A stretch of DNA of 64,000 nucleotides, taken from positions 13,904,712 to 13,968,711 of the forward strand of contig NW_020654810.1 of the NCBI RefSeq assembly GCF_003589595.1. The letters run 5' to 3'. The stretch comes from Hyposmocoma kahamanoa (Eukaryota; Arthropoda; Insecta; Lepidoptera; Cosmopterigidae). Shown in pieces: positions 21,575 through 32,471 of this stretch (position 1 is its first letter; each line of letters starts with the position of its first letter). The notes under the pieces were generated by a model. The model saw only the letters and a program-made list of their open reading frames with translations. It made no database searches and was not told where the DNA came from. Made by a program: the position numbers and the translations under genes.

Positions 21575-22922
21575 TAATAATGCCATTTCCATAAGGATTA
21601 CCAAAAATAAATTTTTGAAAATTCTTGACAACTGACAAATGGCGATCGTATCTGTAGGCACCTTTAGAGCATTAACGATACATCACCTTTTGAAATAAGT
21701 ATATGTCGATAAATTTTGTGAGTAAAACAATAAGCAGATGACCCAAATCCATTCATATCTCCTTAGCACACAGCTAATTAGACGTCACGTACATATTGAG
21801 AAACTACGAAAACACGTAGTCTCTTTATTCTATTAGATAGTCCCTTAGGGCCAGCGCAAACCAGGCGGCGGACGACGGGGAGAGCATCGAAGAGAATTTA
21901 GTGCCCGCAAGCGCACACTGTTGAGGTGTAATCCCTTACGGTACCGCGAGCGTCTGCCGGCGTACAGCAGAGTCCGCTAGTTTGCAACAACTCCGAGGTC
22001 GATCTCAGAGTAGTGTTACCCGAAATCAGTCTTGGTCTTAAAAATAAAAGTACCTAATTGTAACAAGACCAAGCCGATCTACAAGATTTGGGCAAGAACA
22101 AGACTGAGTCTGCAAGAGTCTTGCGTCTGGCAGTTTTTTTGAAATTTTTGTTGTTTTTTTTATATGTATGTACACTCATCGGCTGGTCTGTCGAAAATTG
22201 TCTAATTCATTCAGTTGATATTAAACTCTATGAGTACTCGATGAGTAGGGAAAAAATGCAAGATGGCTGTCGTTAGTGTTGCCGTGCACATTTTGACGCT
22301 GTCTTGTTCTCCGCTTCATGCAAATACATTTTTAAAATAAAGTTTAAAAGAATCGTTATTGATCGTAATACTTTTTACGAATACCGGTCATTGTCAAACA
22401 GAATGATAACCTGCGGTTTACAATAGTCGGGAAAGGTATTTTTGCATATCTATTAAGTAGCAACAGGTAATGGCAAGAATTGCGAGACTTGCAACAAGAT
22501 CAAGACCCCGACCTAAACTGAATCTGCACCTACCAAAACCAAGTGTACTACCGCAAGATCAAGACCTGGATACCTGACCCAAGACTAAGATCAAGACTGG
22601 GTTAGTCTCGTCTTGGTCTTGCAATGGGGCAACTCTATCTCAGATCATTGAAATTTATACCTTACTTATATTGAATTAGCATAAAATTATACATTGACAA
22701 ATTTAATGTCCTCTGTCTTTCTGTCCACCGGATTCAGCTGGCCTTTATTCAGAGATCGGAGATATAGGCAGAATAATATATAAGTACTTCAAGGAAATAA
22801 TACACTGTAAGAGTGGAAAATAATTCAAGCATTTCAAGGAGAGCCTCTGAAATTCTAGAATCATTGTATTGTATTTTGTTCGATATTTTTGATGTGTATC
22901 AAAGCAAAAATAGTTACCTATA
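21575..22922. other. Gene-free stretch with a likely fold-back repeat
   Basis: No gene is seen. At 22005-22640 the ends look related in inverted orientation (AGTGTTACCC near 22011; GGGGCAACTCT near 22624). The interior is rich in variants of CAAGACCAAGAC and AGATCAAGAC. This suggests a degenerate fold-back element. Confidence 0.4.
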
Positions 22923-24210
22923 CGTGAGGCGCACTATAAGTTTCCGGAATGAATATGAAAAAAATACTATAAATGGTCAAAAATGAATTTATTGTTTCTC
23001 AAAATATTCTCCGTTAGCGTTAATGCACTTTTTCATACGAAATGAACCAATTTTGAAAACATTTATGCCACTCCTCCTTGACAATCTCTGAAACATATTT
23101 TTCATACTCTTCGACAGGCTCTTCAGGTGATGAAAATCGTTGCCCGCGTAACTGGCTGTTAATTTTTGGAAATAAATAAAAGTCACAAGGTGCCAGGTCG
23201 GGACTGTACGCGGGATGGCTCATAAGGTCAACGTTGTTCACCTTCAAAAATTCATTTGTCTGTCTGACCGTGTGAGAACTGGCATTATCATGGTGCAAGT
23301 AATACGGCGTTTACGGTTATTTTTACGGAGTTTATCAATAACTTTCGGCAAACAAATGGTCGTGTACCAATCACTATTCATGGTACCACGATTCTCCAAA
23401 GCAACAGTAGCCACGTGTCCAGTTTTATTAAAAAAAGAAGCAATCATCCGCTTAGAGGCACTGTGCACGCGCGCCACTTTGGTTGGTTTCGGGTCATCTC
23501 GAAAATCCCATACGCTCGATTGCTGCTTTGTTTTGGGATCGTAACTATAAATCCATGTTTCGTCACCTGTTACTATGTCCCACACCAAATTTGACGCCTC
23601 TTCGTTGAATCTGGTAAGCATGGCATTGCACCAAGTGACGCGATACGTTTTCTGAGCATCAGTCAAATTGTGTGGGATCCACCGAGAGCACAACTTTTTC
23701 ACACCCAAATGTTTGTGTAGTATTGATTGTATTTGACACATGCCTATGCCTAAAGATGCCTGAATCTCATGGTATGTCACATGCCTGTCTGTTAATTCAT
23801 ACGGCTCACAGCATCGATGTTTTTGTTATTCACAGCAGTGGACGGGCGATCATCACGAAATTCGTCACTGAGATTCACACGACCGCGTTTGAATTCTGCA
23901 AACCAACTATAAATAGTCGTCTTGCATGGTGCTTCATCGCCAAAAGCAGTTTGAAGCTGAGCGAAGCTCCGCTGAGCTGTTAGATTACACTTACAGTCGT
24001 AGAAAATCATACTACGAAAATTTTCACGAGTTAAATCCATGGTTATGTAGACAACCAATTTCTGAACCGATGCCACAATGTAAAAACAAGCGACAGTCAG
24101 ATGAAACAAACTGTATTCTACAGCCAAAGCGTTCCATTTTCAAATGTTGTAATTACTTTTTAAATATTGTTTATGTAAGTGGTCAATTCCGGAAACTAAT
24201 AGTGTGCCCT
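22923..24210 (-). mobile_element. Full-length decayed mariner
   Basis: About 1.29 kb with imperfect terminal inverted repeats: CGCACTATAAGTTTCCGGAAT at the left and CACACTATTAGTTTCCGGAAT read inward from the right. A TA lies at 22921-22922; the right edge is uncertain by a few bases because of a repeated ATAGGGC/CCCTATG. The transposase is broken. Fragments of the same family lie at 14700-15185 and 16137-16212. Confidence 0.8.
22989..24040 (-). pseudogene. Mariner transposase pseudogene
   Basis: The gene starts at MDLTRENFRSMIFYDCK (24040) and ends EYFEKQ (22989). It needs three frame changes, near 23785, 23290 and 23060. Recognisable parts: helix-turn-helix (TTIYSWFAEFKRG), SRWIPHNLTDAQK, VTGDETWIY (D1), MHHDNASSHT (D2) and YSPDLAPCDFYLF (D3), with 34 residues between D2 and D3. 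All catalytic residues are still present, so inactivation came from small insertions and deletions. Confidence 0.85.
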
Positions 24211-24649
24211 ATGCCCTATGTATAAGTTTCATCATAGCAGTAGGTAATATTCTAATTTGTCACATATTCATGCATAATATCTGTGAGCTGCCGATAAGGT
24301 CGTACTTTAATATTTTTTGCCAATATGGCATGGTAACGGGTGGGGGTCTATTCGCTATAATCCCTTCGCACCTACAGACTATGACTATGTAGTACGTGCC
24401 ACAACGAAATCCGCTACTTATTAAAATGCGCCGCGTACTTGTGTCGCCTTTCCGCGCGTTAATCTTACTTAATGGAAATTCCGTGTCGCCCATCTCAATT
24501 TTCTAGGTCGGGTTAACGTTTATCAATCAATATTAGAAACGATGTGACTAATGCTTATTGAATTTAAAAAGTCCAAGACGCGGTTGTAATTAATTAAGAA
24601 ATTTTAAGACGCAGTCAACATCAATTTTTTTATAACATCAAACGAAGGG
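24211..24649. other. Gene-free stretch
   Basis: No gene or confident repeat is recognised. Confidence 0.4.
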
Positions 24650-24905
24650 ACGAACAAGTCGTGCGCCTAGTGGTAAGCGACACGCCTATCGATGACAGTG
24701 GCAGTGCCACACAGAGCTTTAAATCGCAAAGATTTGAGGGGCACTGCCAACACTGCGTCTATCATCCTGAGACAAGTTGACAAGTCCCGTGTGCCTGTAA
24801 TTTCACCAGCACCCTTACCGTTCAAAACCAGAACGCGGAAATGCTCATATTACTGCTTGTCGTTAGAAATCAGTAAGGTGGCAGTAGTTCCATGGGCGAA
24901 CTCTT
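24650..24905. repeat. Dispersed CATGTGCCTGTAATTTCA repeat, copy 2
   Basis: The GTGGTAAGCGACACGCCTAT portion matches the LINE 3' end at 5250-5330 and the repeat at 35085-35100. The GTGTGCCTGTAATTTCACC portion matches 6262-6285 and 35120-35140. It is non-coding, probably the untranslated end of a LINE family. Confidence 0.6.
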
Positions 24906-25229
24906 TCACAAGAAGCCCTATTTCTACCACAAAACAAAAAAAATCTCAACAATGTCAATTAAATATTTCTCATCTTTCCTGTTCAAATTCGGATGTTTTT
25001 TCATGTCAATGGCCTCTAGCAGTGTCCTGTAGAAAACGGACTTCTTTTGTCTTGGTTTATCAAAGACATGTTCACAGACTGCAGACTGTTTCAAGCGACA
25101 GCGCTTGACATCAGCTATTCTTTAACGCGAGTAGAAATGTTTCGCTCGCTCTGTCCAATGTAAGAGGCCGCACTCGCAGTCAAGGTTATAATTCCCTTCT
25201 TCTTCCAAAGAAATTTTAATTTTTAATTT
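24906..25229. other. Gene-free stretch
   Basis: No gene or repeat is recognised. Confidence 0.4.
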
Positions 25230-25690
25230 TTTTTAATTTATTTATTTATTTCAGGCAACTAGGACCCATAGATACATACCTTACAGACTAACATACATAT
25301 AATATAACAATAATATAATAAAACAATAACAGAAATATTAAATAAATACCTTACGGACTAATCATAAATACAATATAACATGATAATATACATATAACAC
25401 TATTTATTTACACGTATGTACTTCGACGTGTGACGCAACGTGAGTGTCCGGTAGCCGTCCTCGGAAACGCCGGTATATGACACCCTTCGGCCAAAAGTCT
25501 TCTCTCATGAAGGTCGACTGGTGTTGAGTTGGTACTCGCACCACAAATGAATTAAAATTCACGTTGTGGCGCGACTCCAACCGCTCGACCCTCAGGTTTG
25601 CATTGGCCTTCACTCGCATGTACTCCACAATATCTGCAGACTTGGTGGAGTAATGAAGACGCGACACGTATAACAAACCCTCACCAAATG
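25230..25690 (-). pseudogene. LINE ORF1-like fragment
   Basis: The minus strand gives 90 codons reading VEYMRVKANANLRVERLESR, then VNFNSFVVRVPTQHQ, then EDFWPKGVIYRRFRGRLPDT. I recognise this from memory as the C-terminal part of an ORF1/gag-like protein found in insect CR1/Jockey-group LINEs. An AT-rich 3' tail with imperfect repeats of TACCTTACRGACTAA (25285-25365) follows. No reverse transcriptase lies next to it. Confidence 0.5.
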
Positions 25691-26016
25691 TTTCATTTAC
25701 AATCGTGAAAACCTAAGAACTCGAAAGTATTTCTCGTTAAATTTTATTTTTATTCGGAACAACAACAGATATCCACATTTTCATTTCCAGGTACCTAAAT
25801 TATGGTAAAAGTTAACACCTCATAAAAAAAATAAACACAAAAGTACCTACCTACATTATGAAGGATAGCAAAAAGAGTAAAGCGATTTAAAATGGTAAGT
25901 ATGTAGGTTTAGTTCTACCTATGCCGTAGGAAAATATTATTGCCTTTAACACCATTGAATAATGCTAAATTACTGTTTTGTCTAACTTTCTAATGGAATT
26001 GGAATCGAAATAATAG
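25691..26016. other. Gene-free stretch
   Basis: No gene or repeat is recognised. Confidence 0.4.
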
Positions 26017-26024
26017 GTTTGTGT

Positions 26025-26053
26025 CATTGACTTATTATAATTGTAAGTCAATG
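26025..26053. mobile_element. 29-bp micro-insertion with 8-bp target duplication
   Basis: The insert is CATTGACTTA plus one base plus TATAATTGTAAGTCAATG, so it is little more than the two ends of the 228-bp MITE at 32094-32321. It is flanked exactly by GTTTGTGT at 26017-26024 and 26054-26061. The last 18 bases are identical to the right end of the 228-bp copy and to the 18-bp insertion at 54777-54794. Confidence 0.8.
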
Positions 26054-26660
26054 GTTTGTGTGCAAAACGACGGAAAATACGGTGTATTTCCTGATCGATA
26101 TTGTACCGAGCGACAACTTCAATTTCACGGTTGGTGTATTACGCATTTCGTAGATCAATGAAAAACGCTGTCTACTTAAGATGGGCAACTCGAGACGTTT
26201 TATGGCTGCCAAAACGCTGATACTCATTAATAACGGAAGCGTTTATTTCCATAAAATATTTGAATGTTAAAAAATACTTGTGAAGATCGATTCAGCTTCT
26301 ATTTCTTCGAGATTCCAAATTCCTCTAAACTATCCCTTTACCATATAGGTATCATACCTATGTTTCTGCGCCAAGCAGTAATGTGATCAATTACTGCGTT
26401 CTTGTTTTGAACGGGAAGAGTGCTTGTGAAACTTGAAATAGACACGTGAAACTTGTCAACTATGTGTCTCAGTGAGACGAGTGCAATGGCAGTGCTCTTT
26501 GCTATTTCTTTGTGATCTTTGCGATTTAGGGTATGATCACATGACAAGCGTTCAACGCGCGTTAGGTTTTTGAATAGTGTACCTATACACATAGCGGGCG
26601 CTTTTCGGGCGTTGAGCGCGCGTTGCCACTGTTTCAGTGCAAGTTCAGCATTAGTCGAAG

Positions 26661-26906
26661 GTGGACGTGGAATCAGCTATGTGTTTGTGGGTTTTATATC
26701 GAAGACGGAGACAGCAAGGCAAGAGGAGACGGAAATATTGGATCCATCCTATTTTATCATTCAGGCTCAGTGAAAATCACTTCATAAGTTCGTATCCTAA
26801 ACTAAACTATATTAACCCAAAATTTTTTAATTACTTGAGGATGTCAATCAAGTCTTTTGATGCTTTACTAGCTCTCATAATTGATGAACTCATAAATTCG
26901 TATTAA
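26661..26906 (+). pseudogene. Harbinger nuclease N-terminal fragment
   Basis: The plus strand reads LYRRRRQQGKRRRKYWIHPI, then SYPKLNYINPKFFNYLRMSI, then KSFDALLALI. This is the N-terminus typical of HARBI1-like nucleases (RRRR..R.WVHPI, FF.YFRMS..SFDELL). The catalytic DDE part is missing. It belongs to the outer element and is only distantly similar to the minus-strand nuclease at 29891-32471. Confidence 0.6.
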
Positions 26907-27257
26907 AATCTTCTGTGCCCATTTCTAGAAAAAAATTTCGTTTCCATTGCGAAACATCTCAACGCGTCGAAAACGCGCTCTTATGTGAACGGCAGTACGG
27001 CAAACCTATGCTCTCAAAGCGCGCTTCACCGCGTGTAACGCCTCATTCGCACGGGAGCTTTTTTAACGTCCGTTAAAAAAGCGTTCAAATAGAACAAATG
27101 CATTTGCATGTATATGTTCATACGTCAGCGCTTTTAAAATGCGACGCTTTTTTATCAGCAGTGTTGCATTCTGAGCGTTGGGCGTTGGGCGTTAAAGGGA
27201 GTAGATCATATAAAACTTCGTATTATTATTCACACGAGCGGTAACACATCGCCGGCG

Positions 27258-29568
27258 CACAGTGTACGATTTGGTTAAACTAGGGAGACAAAATTCGGAT
27301 ATCTAAATATTAGATTATAACTTACCTTTATATAATAAATAAGAATATTTTAATAAATAAAACATAAAATTAAGTGTAATAACAACATACTTTTAATCTT
27401 TTAACAATATGCGTATATCTATGTCACGTTTATATATTTGCTTCCGAGGGAGTTTTCTTAATAATGTTATATACGGATCTGAACTTGTCAACAAATGTTT
27501 TATTAGATCATAATTTGTTCTGTGTCTTGATATTTTTAACGTATGTCCCAATCTAGCTTTTCGGATTTCTTTATTTTTAGCCTCTGAAGCTTCCTCAGAC
27601 ATTTGTCCTATTGGTATTACAGAGTTTTTTATTATACATGTACATGTACATGTACTAAAATTTTATGTACGGTGACTGGCATGTTATACCAAGCGTATAA
27701 ACTTATGTAAATTTCTCTTGTCTCGCAACAGTAATCATGAAATTTTCTAACATCAATTTCGTAACCTGAAGCTATGGCAGCTAAAATTGTCCCAAAACGT
27801 TGTATCAGTTTTTCATTGATACCAGTAATCTGCGCCGTTGTGGCATAATTATAAAAAAATGCTCGTGCAGTATTTCCGTCATTGCTTGTACCGAAGCCTG
27901 GCTTAACTTTGTCTATGATGAGACCAACTTCTTTAAACCTTTTTTTGATATGTTCTTTATTTTTTTTGAAGGTTTTTTTTATTCTCATCTCCTCTGACTT
28001 GCCACTCACAAATGCCACTGCGATAACTTATGTTTAAAAGACACTCCATTGTACGTATGTACGCATACAAGCTGGAAATACCAAATTGGTACATACTCTC
28101 GTCATCGTCAGGTTCTCTAGCCATTAATGTCGTATTCATCTCCTTTGATGTCGCCTTGCAGATAAAACATCTTTGAGTTGACTTATTTTCAGCCAAGACA
28201 TTACAAACTTTACCGTCGATCATTGACAGGATCATGTGGTGCGTTATAGTGACGGTTACGCCTCTGATTTCAACGATAAAATGGCTCCAACTCGCGTATT
28301 TGGTTTTCAATGCCTGTGCATTCTTCTTTGATTAATGCTTCGCACTCTTTCTTATACATGAATTTAATAACTCTGCAAAATCTTGGTGATGATGGTCGAG
28401 GATTTTCCCAAATCACCTTCTGTGCATTGTCTTCAAGTCTTATTGGTACTAAAGATATGACGAACATATATTCGTCAGTGCTATCGGGATTTTCAAATGG
28501 TTGCTTGTACAAGCTGTGACCCGAAGATCCATCACATCCCCACTTATATATTAAATTATAATCCAACACACTTGTATCTAACCTCTCTCCAAGAATATAT
28601 TTGCATATTCTCAATGCAGTATGGTTCAATATAGCATTCAAATTTACTTCCGCTGATACATCTGTAACTGTTATATTTTCAACAGCAGGATAGCACTGCT
28701 TCTTCACTTATACTAAATGGTCATAGCATGGGTATAAATTGAACCCCCTTTCTTTTGCTTCTTGTTGAACATTTTTATAATTCTGGACTGTGAAATTATT
28801 TAAATAAATAGGTCCAATCGTCTTTGCTTGCGATCCCATTTTACACGAATTTTCTCGCACTCCTTTTTTAAGAACACTTTTAACTGCGTGTCCTGTTCTT
28901 CGGTAACACTCAAATCACCGAAACTCGTCTTCACGAAGTTGATTACTCGATTTATTCGGCCTTTGGGCGAAGTGGAACGCCAAAAATCAAATATTAATTT
29001 TCGCTTCATTTGGGCACCTGTAAAGAAAAATACAAATAAATTTATAATCGCAAAAAATCGCAAAAAACTATTATTATACGATCAAAGTATATCAAACAAG
29101 CAATCTTTTAAAACTACTATTATAGCTTGACTACATTTGACTACATGGTAGATCTCTGAACGAAAATTAATTCGGAGTAAACAAATCTTTTAAATTATGG
29201 ATCTTTTTAAATGAGTATTACATATTCATCAACATACAATTCGATTTATTTTATTACTAAATTAAATGGATAATTACCTTTACTTGATGACTCCATAACA
29301 AAATACCACGTGAAATTACTCAAAACTCCGAAAAACATGTACACACGTTAGCGTTAACGGTCACACTGAGAGGTCGGCCGCCTACCTGGCTTGGTTCCGG
29401 GAACTTTGCCCATTGTTTAAAACAAGTTGCAGGCATCAGAGGGTTATTTGCTTTGTGTTATCATTGAAAGTATGTATGTAGGAGTATAAAAAGATTAGAA
29501 AAACGCAGTTGTAAACATTTCATTTAAATACCTTTTGTCCGCCTAGATTAGTCAAATCGTACACTGTG
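27258..29568 (-). mobile_element. Transib element with RSS-like ends
   Basis: A 2311-bp element. Both termini start CACAGTGTACGATTTG. The 5-bp sequence CGGCG directly precedes (27253-27257) and follows (29569-29573) it, the 5-bp GC-rich target duplication typical of Transib. Each end has heptamer CACAGTG, a 23-bp spacer and a nonamer-like box (ACAAAATTC at 27288-27296; ACAAAAGGT read from 29538). This is the layout of a 23-RSS of V(D)J recombination. The element carries one broken transposase and sits inside the inner Harbinger. Confidence 0.9.
27393..29296 (-). pseudogene. Transib (RAG1-like) transposase pseudogene
   Basis: The gene has a short first exon, 29296-29278 (MESSSKG), with donor AAAG|GTAATT. 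A second exon begins at 29017 after TTTACAG and runs to 27393. Exon 2 starts GAQMKRKLIFDFWRSTSP and needs at least four frame changes (near 28800, 28300, 27990 and 27630) plus a stop near 28710. Family landmarks: KWGCDGSSGHSLYKQ (first catalytic Asp, codon about 28533-28531), IWENPRPSSPRFCR, HHMILSMIDGKVCN (second Asp, about 28217-28215), STQRCFICKAT, WQVRGDENK, NDGNTARAFF and IGQMSEEASEAKNK (candidate Glu, about 27584-27582). All three acidic residues remain. The family is the source of the RAG1 catalytic core. Confidence 0.87.
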
Positions 29569-29662
29569 CGGCGCCTCACTCAGTTCGCCGCGCGCTCGCT
29601 CGGCAGCATCTCGGCAGTCAGACGTGTTGGTTTTGTGTTTATGTTAGCAGACCGGCGATACG

Positions 29663-31891
29663 ATGTCGTGGGCTGTGGATCCCGAAGTCCTAGTCTCGTC
29701 CACTTTTATATGCAAAAGCATTGCCAGGTTACTCAAATAAGATTATGAAAAATAATGCCTGGTAGGACGTAACCAAAAATCTCTCAGAGGACTGGGAAAC
29801 CCTCACCAATGAGGAAAAAAATAATCGATGTAAGTAAATAATGCATTTTATTTATTTTAATCAAATATGTAGGTACATAGTTTTTTTTACTTATTCACCA
29901 TTTTGTCTATTGATAACTTGATATTGCCACGGGATAGAACCTTCTGGCGATGTAAAACATCTAGCGAAATAATCACGTATTTCCAGACCAGTATGGTTAC
30001 TTCTTAGACCTGTCGGTTGGAGACCTTGTATTGGACTGTCAAACAAAGTATCATCAAATTGGAATCCATCTTTGCTTCTTACAAAATTATGTAGAATACA
30101 ACATGCTTTAACTACCGGTATCGTGCGATCGGGTTGAAGTTCTATAGCTCTCGTTAAAATCCTCCACTTGTTTGATAGAATACCAAAACTGCATTCAATC
30201 GTTACTCGTGCTCGTGTTAGTCGATAATTATAAATACGTTGTTGCACAGTCAAGTTGCGGTTCGGATATGGTCGTAAAACATGTCCAGATAGAGCAAATG
30301 CTTCATCACCAATTAATACAAATGGCATGTTTTTCCCATTCGGACTATTCGGTAAAGTTTTCGGTTCTGGTAAATCGATTTGGCCTGATTCTAATTGCTT
30401 GTTAAATGATGTATTTTGAGTCAGTAGAACCGCCGTAAGCACCTACTTCAATGCAAGTAAAAAAATAATTTGCATCACAAATTGTCATTAAAATTATAGA
30501 AAAATAATTTTTATAATTATAGTACAGTTTTGATTGGGCTTTGTTATTTCAATGTGTTTGCCATCTACAGCCCCGATTACATTGGGGAAATTAGTGCAGC
30601 GGTAAAATTCTTCGGATATTTTCTTAAAGTCATCCTTTGTTTTTTCTGGCATAAACAGGCTTTAAACAATCCCATATTTCGTCACAGACTTGTTTAATAA
30701 TGTAATGTATAGTAGATACTCCAAGTAAAAACTGGTAATGTAAATCATGAAAATTGTTGCCTGTTTGCTAAAAATCTGTAATAAATGAATGGCTGGAGAT
30801 TAATTACATATATTTTTTTTAGACAAAGACGTACAAGCAAAATGGAAACATTTAAGGGACAACTTTCGACGTGAATATCAAGCCCAAAAAGATGTCACAT
30901 CAAGCCAAGGTGCAAAAAAGAGAAAGAAATACAGATATTACGATGAATTATTATTCCACACGTTAAAGATGCCAAAACTTGTGGAAACTACAGCACTCCA
31001 ACAAATGTAACAGAGCAAAATATTGAAAGCCCGTCACAGCCGAACGACGAAAATTCTCCAGCTGGACCTTCGACTGCCACTCATAATGTTCCAGAGACTC
31101 CAAAGAAGAAAAAGAACACAAAATCATCCTTTGAGGATGACGTTCTGAAGGCCATCAAAAATGAAATGTCAGAAGCGGACGAGGATAAAACATTATGTTT
31201 ATCACTTTCAATGTTTTAGGTTCAATCACTTAAAAAGATGTACGATGACAATAAAATGTTAGCCAAAATCGAAATATTAAGAGTAATTCGCACTTTCTCA
31301 AATAGGTCGCTTAATACAAACATCAGTCAGCCCAACCAAGCACCAAACATTGAACCATATTTTAGTCAGCCCAACCAAGCACCAAACATTGAACCATATT
31401 TCAGTCACCCAAATTCAATCCCTTCGCTTGAATCAACACCTATCTGTAATCAGATCACACAAGAGCAGCATTCACAACCAACATCCACTCAAAGTCGTTA
31501 CGTGTATCAGCAGCAGCCACAATCGGAGACCAGCTTCAGCTATACTCAGACTCCACAACAGCTCTCAAAGCCAACATTCACTCAAGCACATAATATGTTT
31601 CAGCAGCACTCAAAGTCACACTCGACACTGTCCTTGCATCAACCCTCATCCGTTAATCCTGTACATCCATCGAAAGTAATTAGGATTTTAAAGAATCGTC
31701 AATACCGCCCCGCTTATTCAACTGCACCAAGTTCTAGGCCACACTCCGCACAAAGCTTTTTTACCACTTTCAACCCAAATATTTGCCCATCTCCGTCCAA
31801 CACTGACCAATTAAGTTCAACAACTGTTCAGAGCCTCTTGACGAATATAAGTTCACCAGAAGAGTTCTACTTGTCTCCAGATGATTGTTAA
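29663..31891 (+). pseudogene. Harbinger accessory MADF-BESS protein, decayed, two exons
   Basis: Exon 1 (29663-29829) ends with KNLSEDWETLTNEEKNNR and donor CGAT|GTAAGT. Exon 2 starts at 30823 after TTTTTTAG and continues YKDVQAKWKHLRDNFRREYQ, the core of a MADF (Myb/SANT-like) DNA-binding domain. Further on, a basic KKRKKYRYYDELLF segment, a KKKKNTKS linker, a BESS-like MYDDNKMLAKIEILRVI and a Gln/Ser/Pro-rich tail follow, ending at 31889-31891 with AATAAA just after. A 42-bp unit is duplicated at 31322-31405. Stops in exon 1 (about 29762), a frameshift near 30965 and a stop near 31219 mark it as decayed. Such proteins partner the nuclease in Harbinger transposition. Confidence 0.72.
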
Positions 31892-32471
31892 ATTTAATAC
31901 CTATGTTTTTAATAAATAAAAATTGTTTTGTAATTATTGTTTTACTTACTAAGTGTAACAGCTGGTCGTTGTACAGGTGGTATCGCCAAACGCATGTTGG
32001 TATCTTGAAGTGTTATTCGAGGACCCACTATTGTCAAAAGTTCGTCAAATGTTGTAGACATTCGAAAATAACTAAAAAAATTATCGGGGTATTCATTGAC
32101 TTACAAATAAATGGACGACGGGTCTAATACAAAAACCACGAAAAAAATGTCCCAAGTCAACCTATTCGAAATTTAAATTGTAATGTCATCGCAGTATCCC
32201 GCTGTCAGTAGAACAAATGAAGACTAAAGCGGAGTGTCGCGCTCTGTATACGATTTTAGCGCCTTACAAGTGCGGATACTTTTTAGCGCGGACCCGACGT
32301 CCATATAATTGTAAGTCAATGGGGGTATTGCCTCAATTCTTCGTACAGTGTCACAAACTGCGCTTTTAAGTATCTCAGTTCATTCAGAGGATGAACCCAG
32401 AATGCCTTTTGTTTTCTTTTACGTCTTCTAGCAACACAAATCGCTATAGCTAGTAATTTAGCAGAAACCAT
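29891..32471 (-). pseudogene. Harbinger nuclease (HARBI1-like), decayed, interlocked with MADF gene
   Basis: Exon 1 starts at 32471 (MVSAKLLAIA), giving RRRKRKQKAFWVHPLNELR and LYEELRQYP. After the MITE inserted at 32094-32321 it resumes YFRMSTTFDELLTIVGPRIT to a donor (CTTA|GTAAGT) near 31957. Exon 2 begins near 30773: DLHYQFLLGVSTIHYIIK, FPNVIGAVDGKHIEI (first Asp), GAYGGSTDS (second Asp region), PFVLIGDEAFAL and ARVTIECSFGILSNKWRIL (Glu), with stop at 29891. Several small insertions and stops break it. Its intron contains exon 2 of the plus-strand MADF gene, and its exon 2 lies within the MADF intron. Confidence 0.75.
32094..32321. mobile_element. 228-bp MITE with 8-bp target duplication
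   Basis: The ends are inverted repeats: CATTGACTTACAAATAAATG at the left and, read inward, CATTGACTTACAATTATATG at the right. Similarity continues into GGACG(A/T)CGGGTC. The 8-bp sequence GGGGTATT flanks it at 32086-32093 and 32322-32329. It interrupts the nuclease exon 1 between RQYP and YFRMS. An 8-bp duplication points to hAT, P or Merlin superfamilies; the TIR alone does not decide. Tiny relatives lie at 26025, 49015 and 54777. Confidence 0.85.

Noticed and set aside
31238..31891. Gln/Ser/Pro-rich 217-codon frame as an independent host gene.
   Set aside because: It follows in phase after a MADF exon within the Harbinger ends and starts with a BESS-like motif, so it is the tail of the transposon accessory protein.
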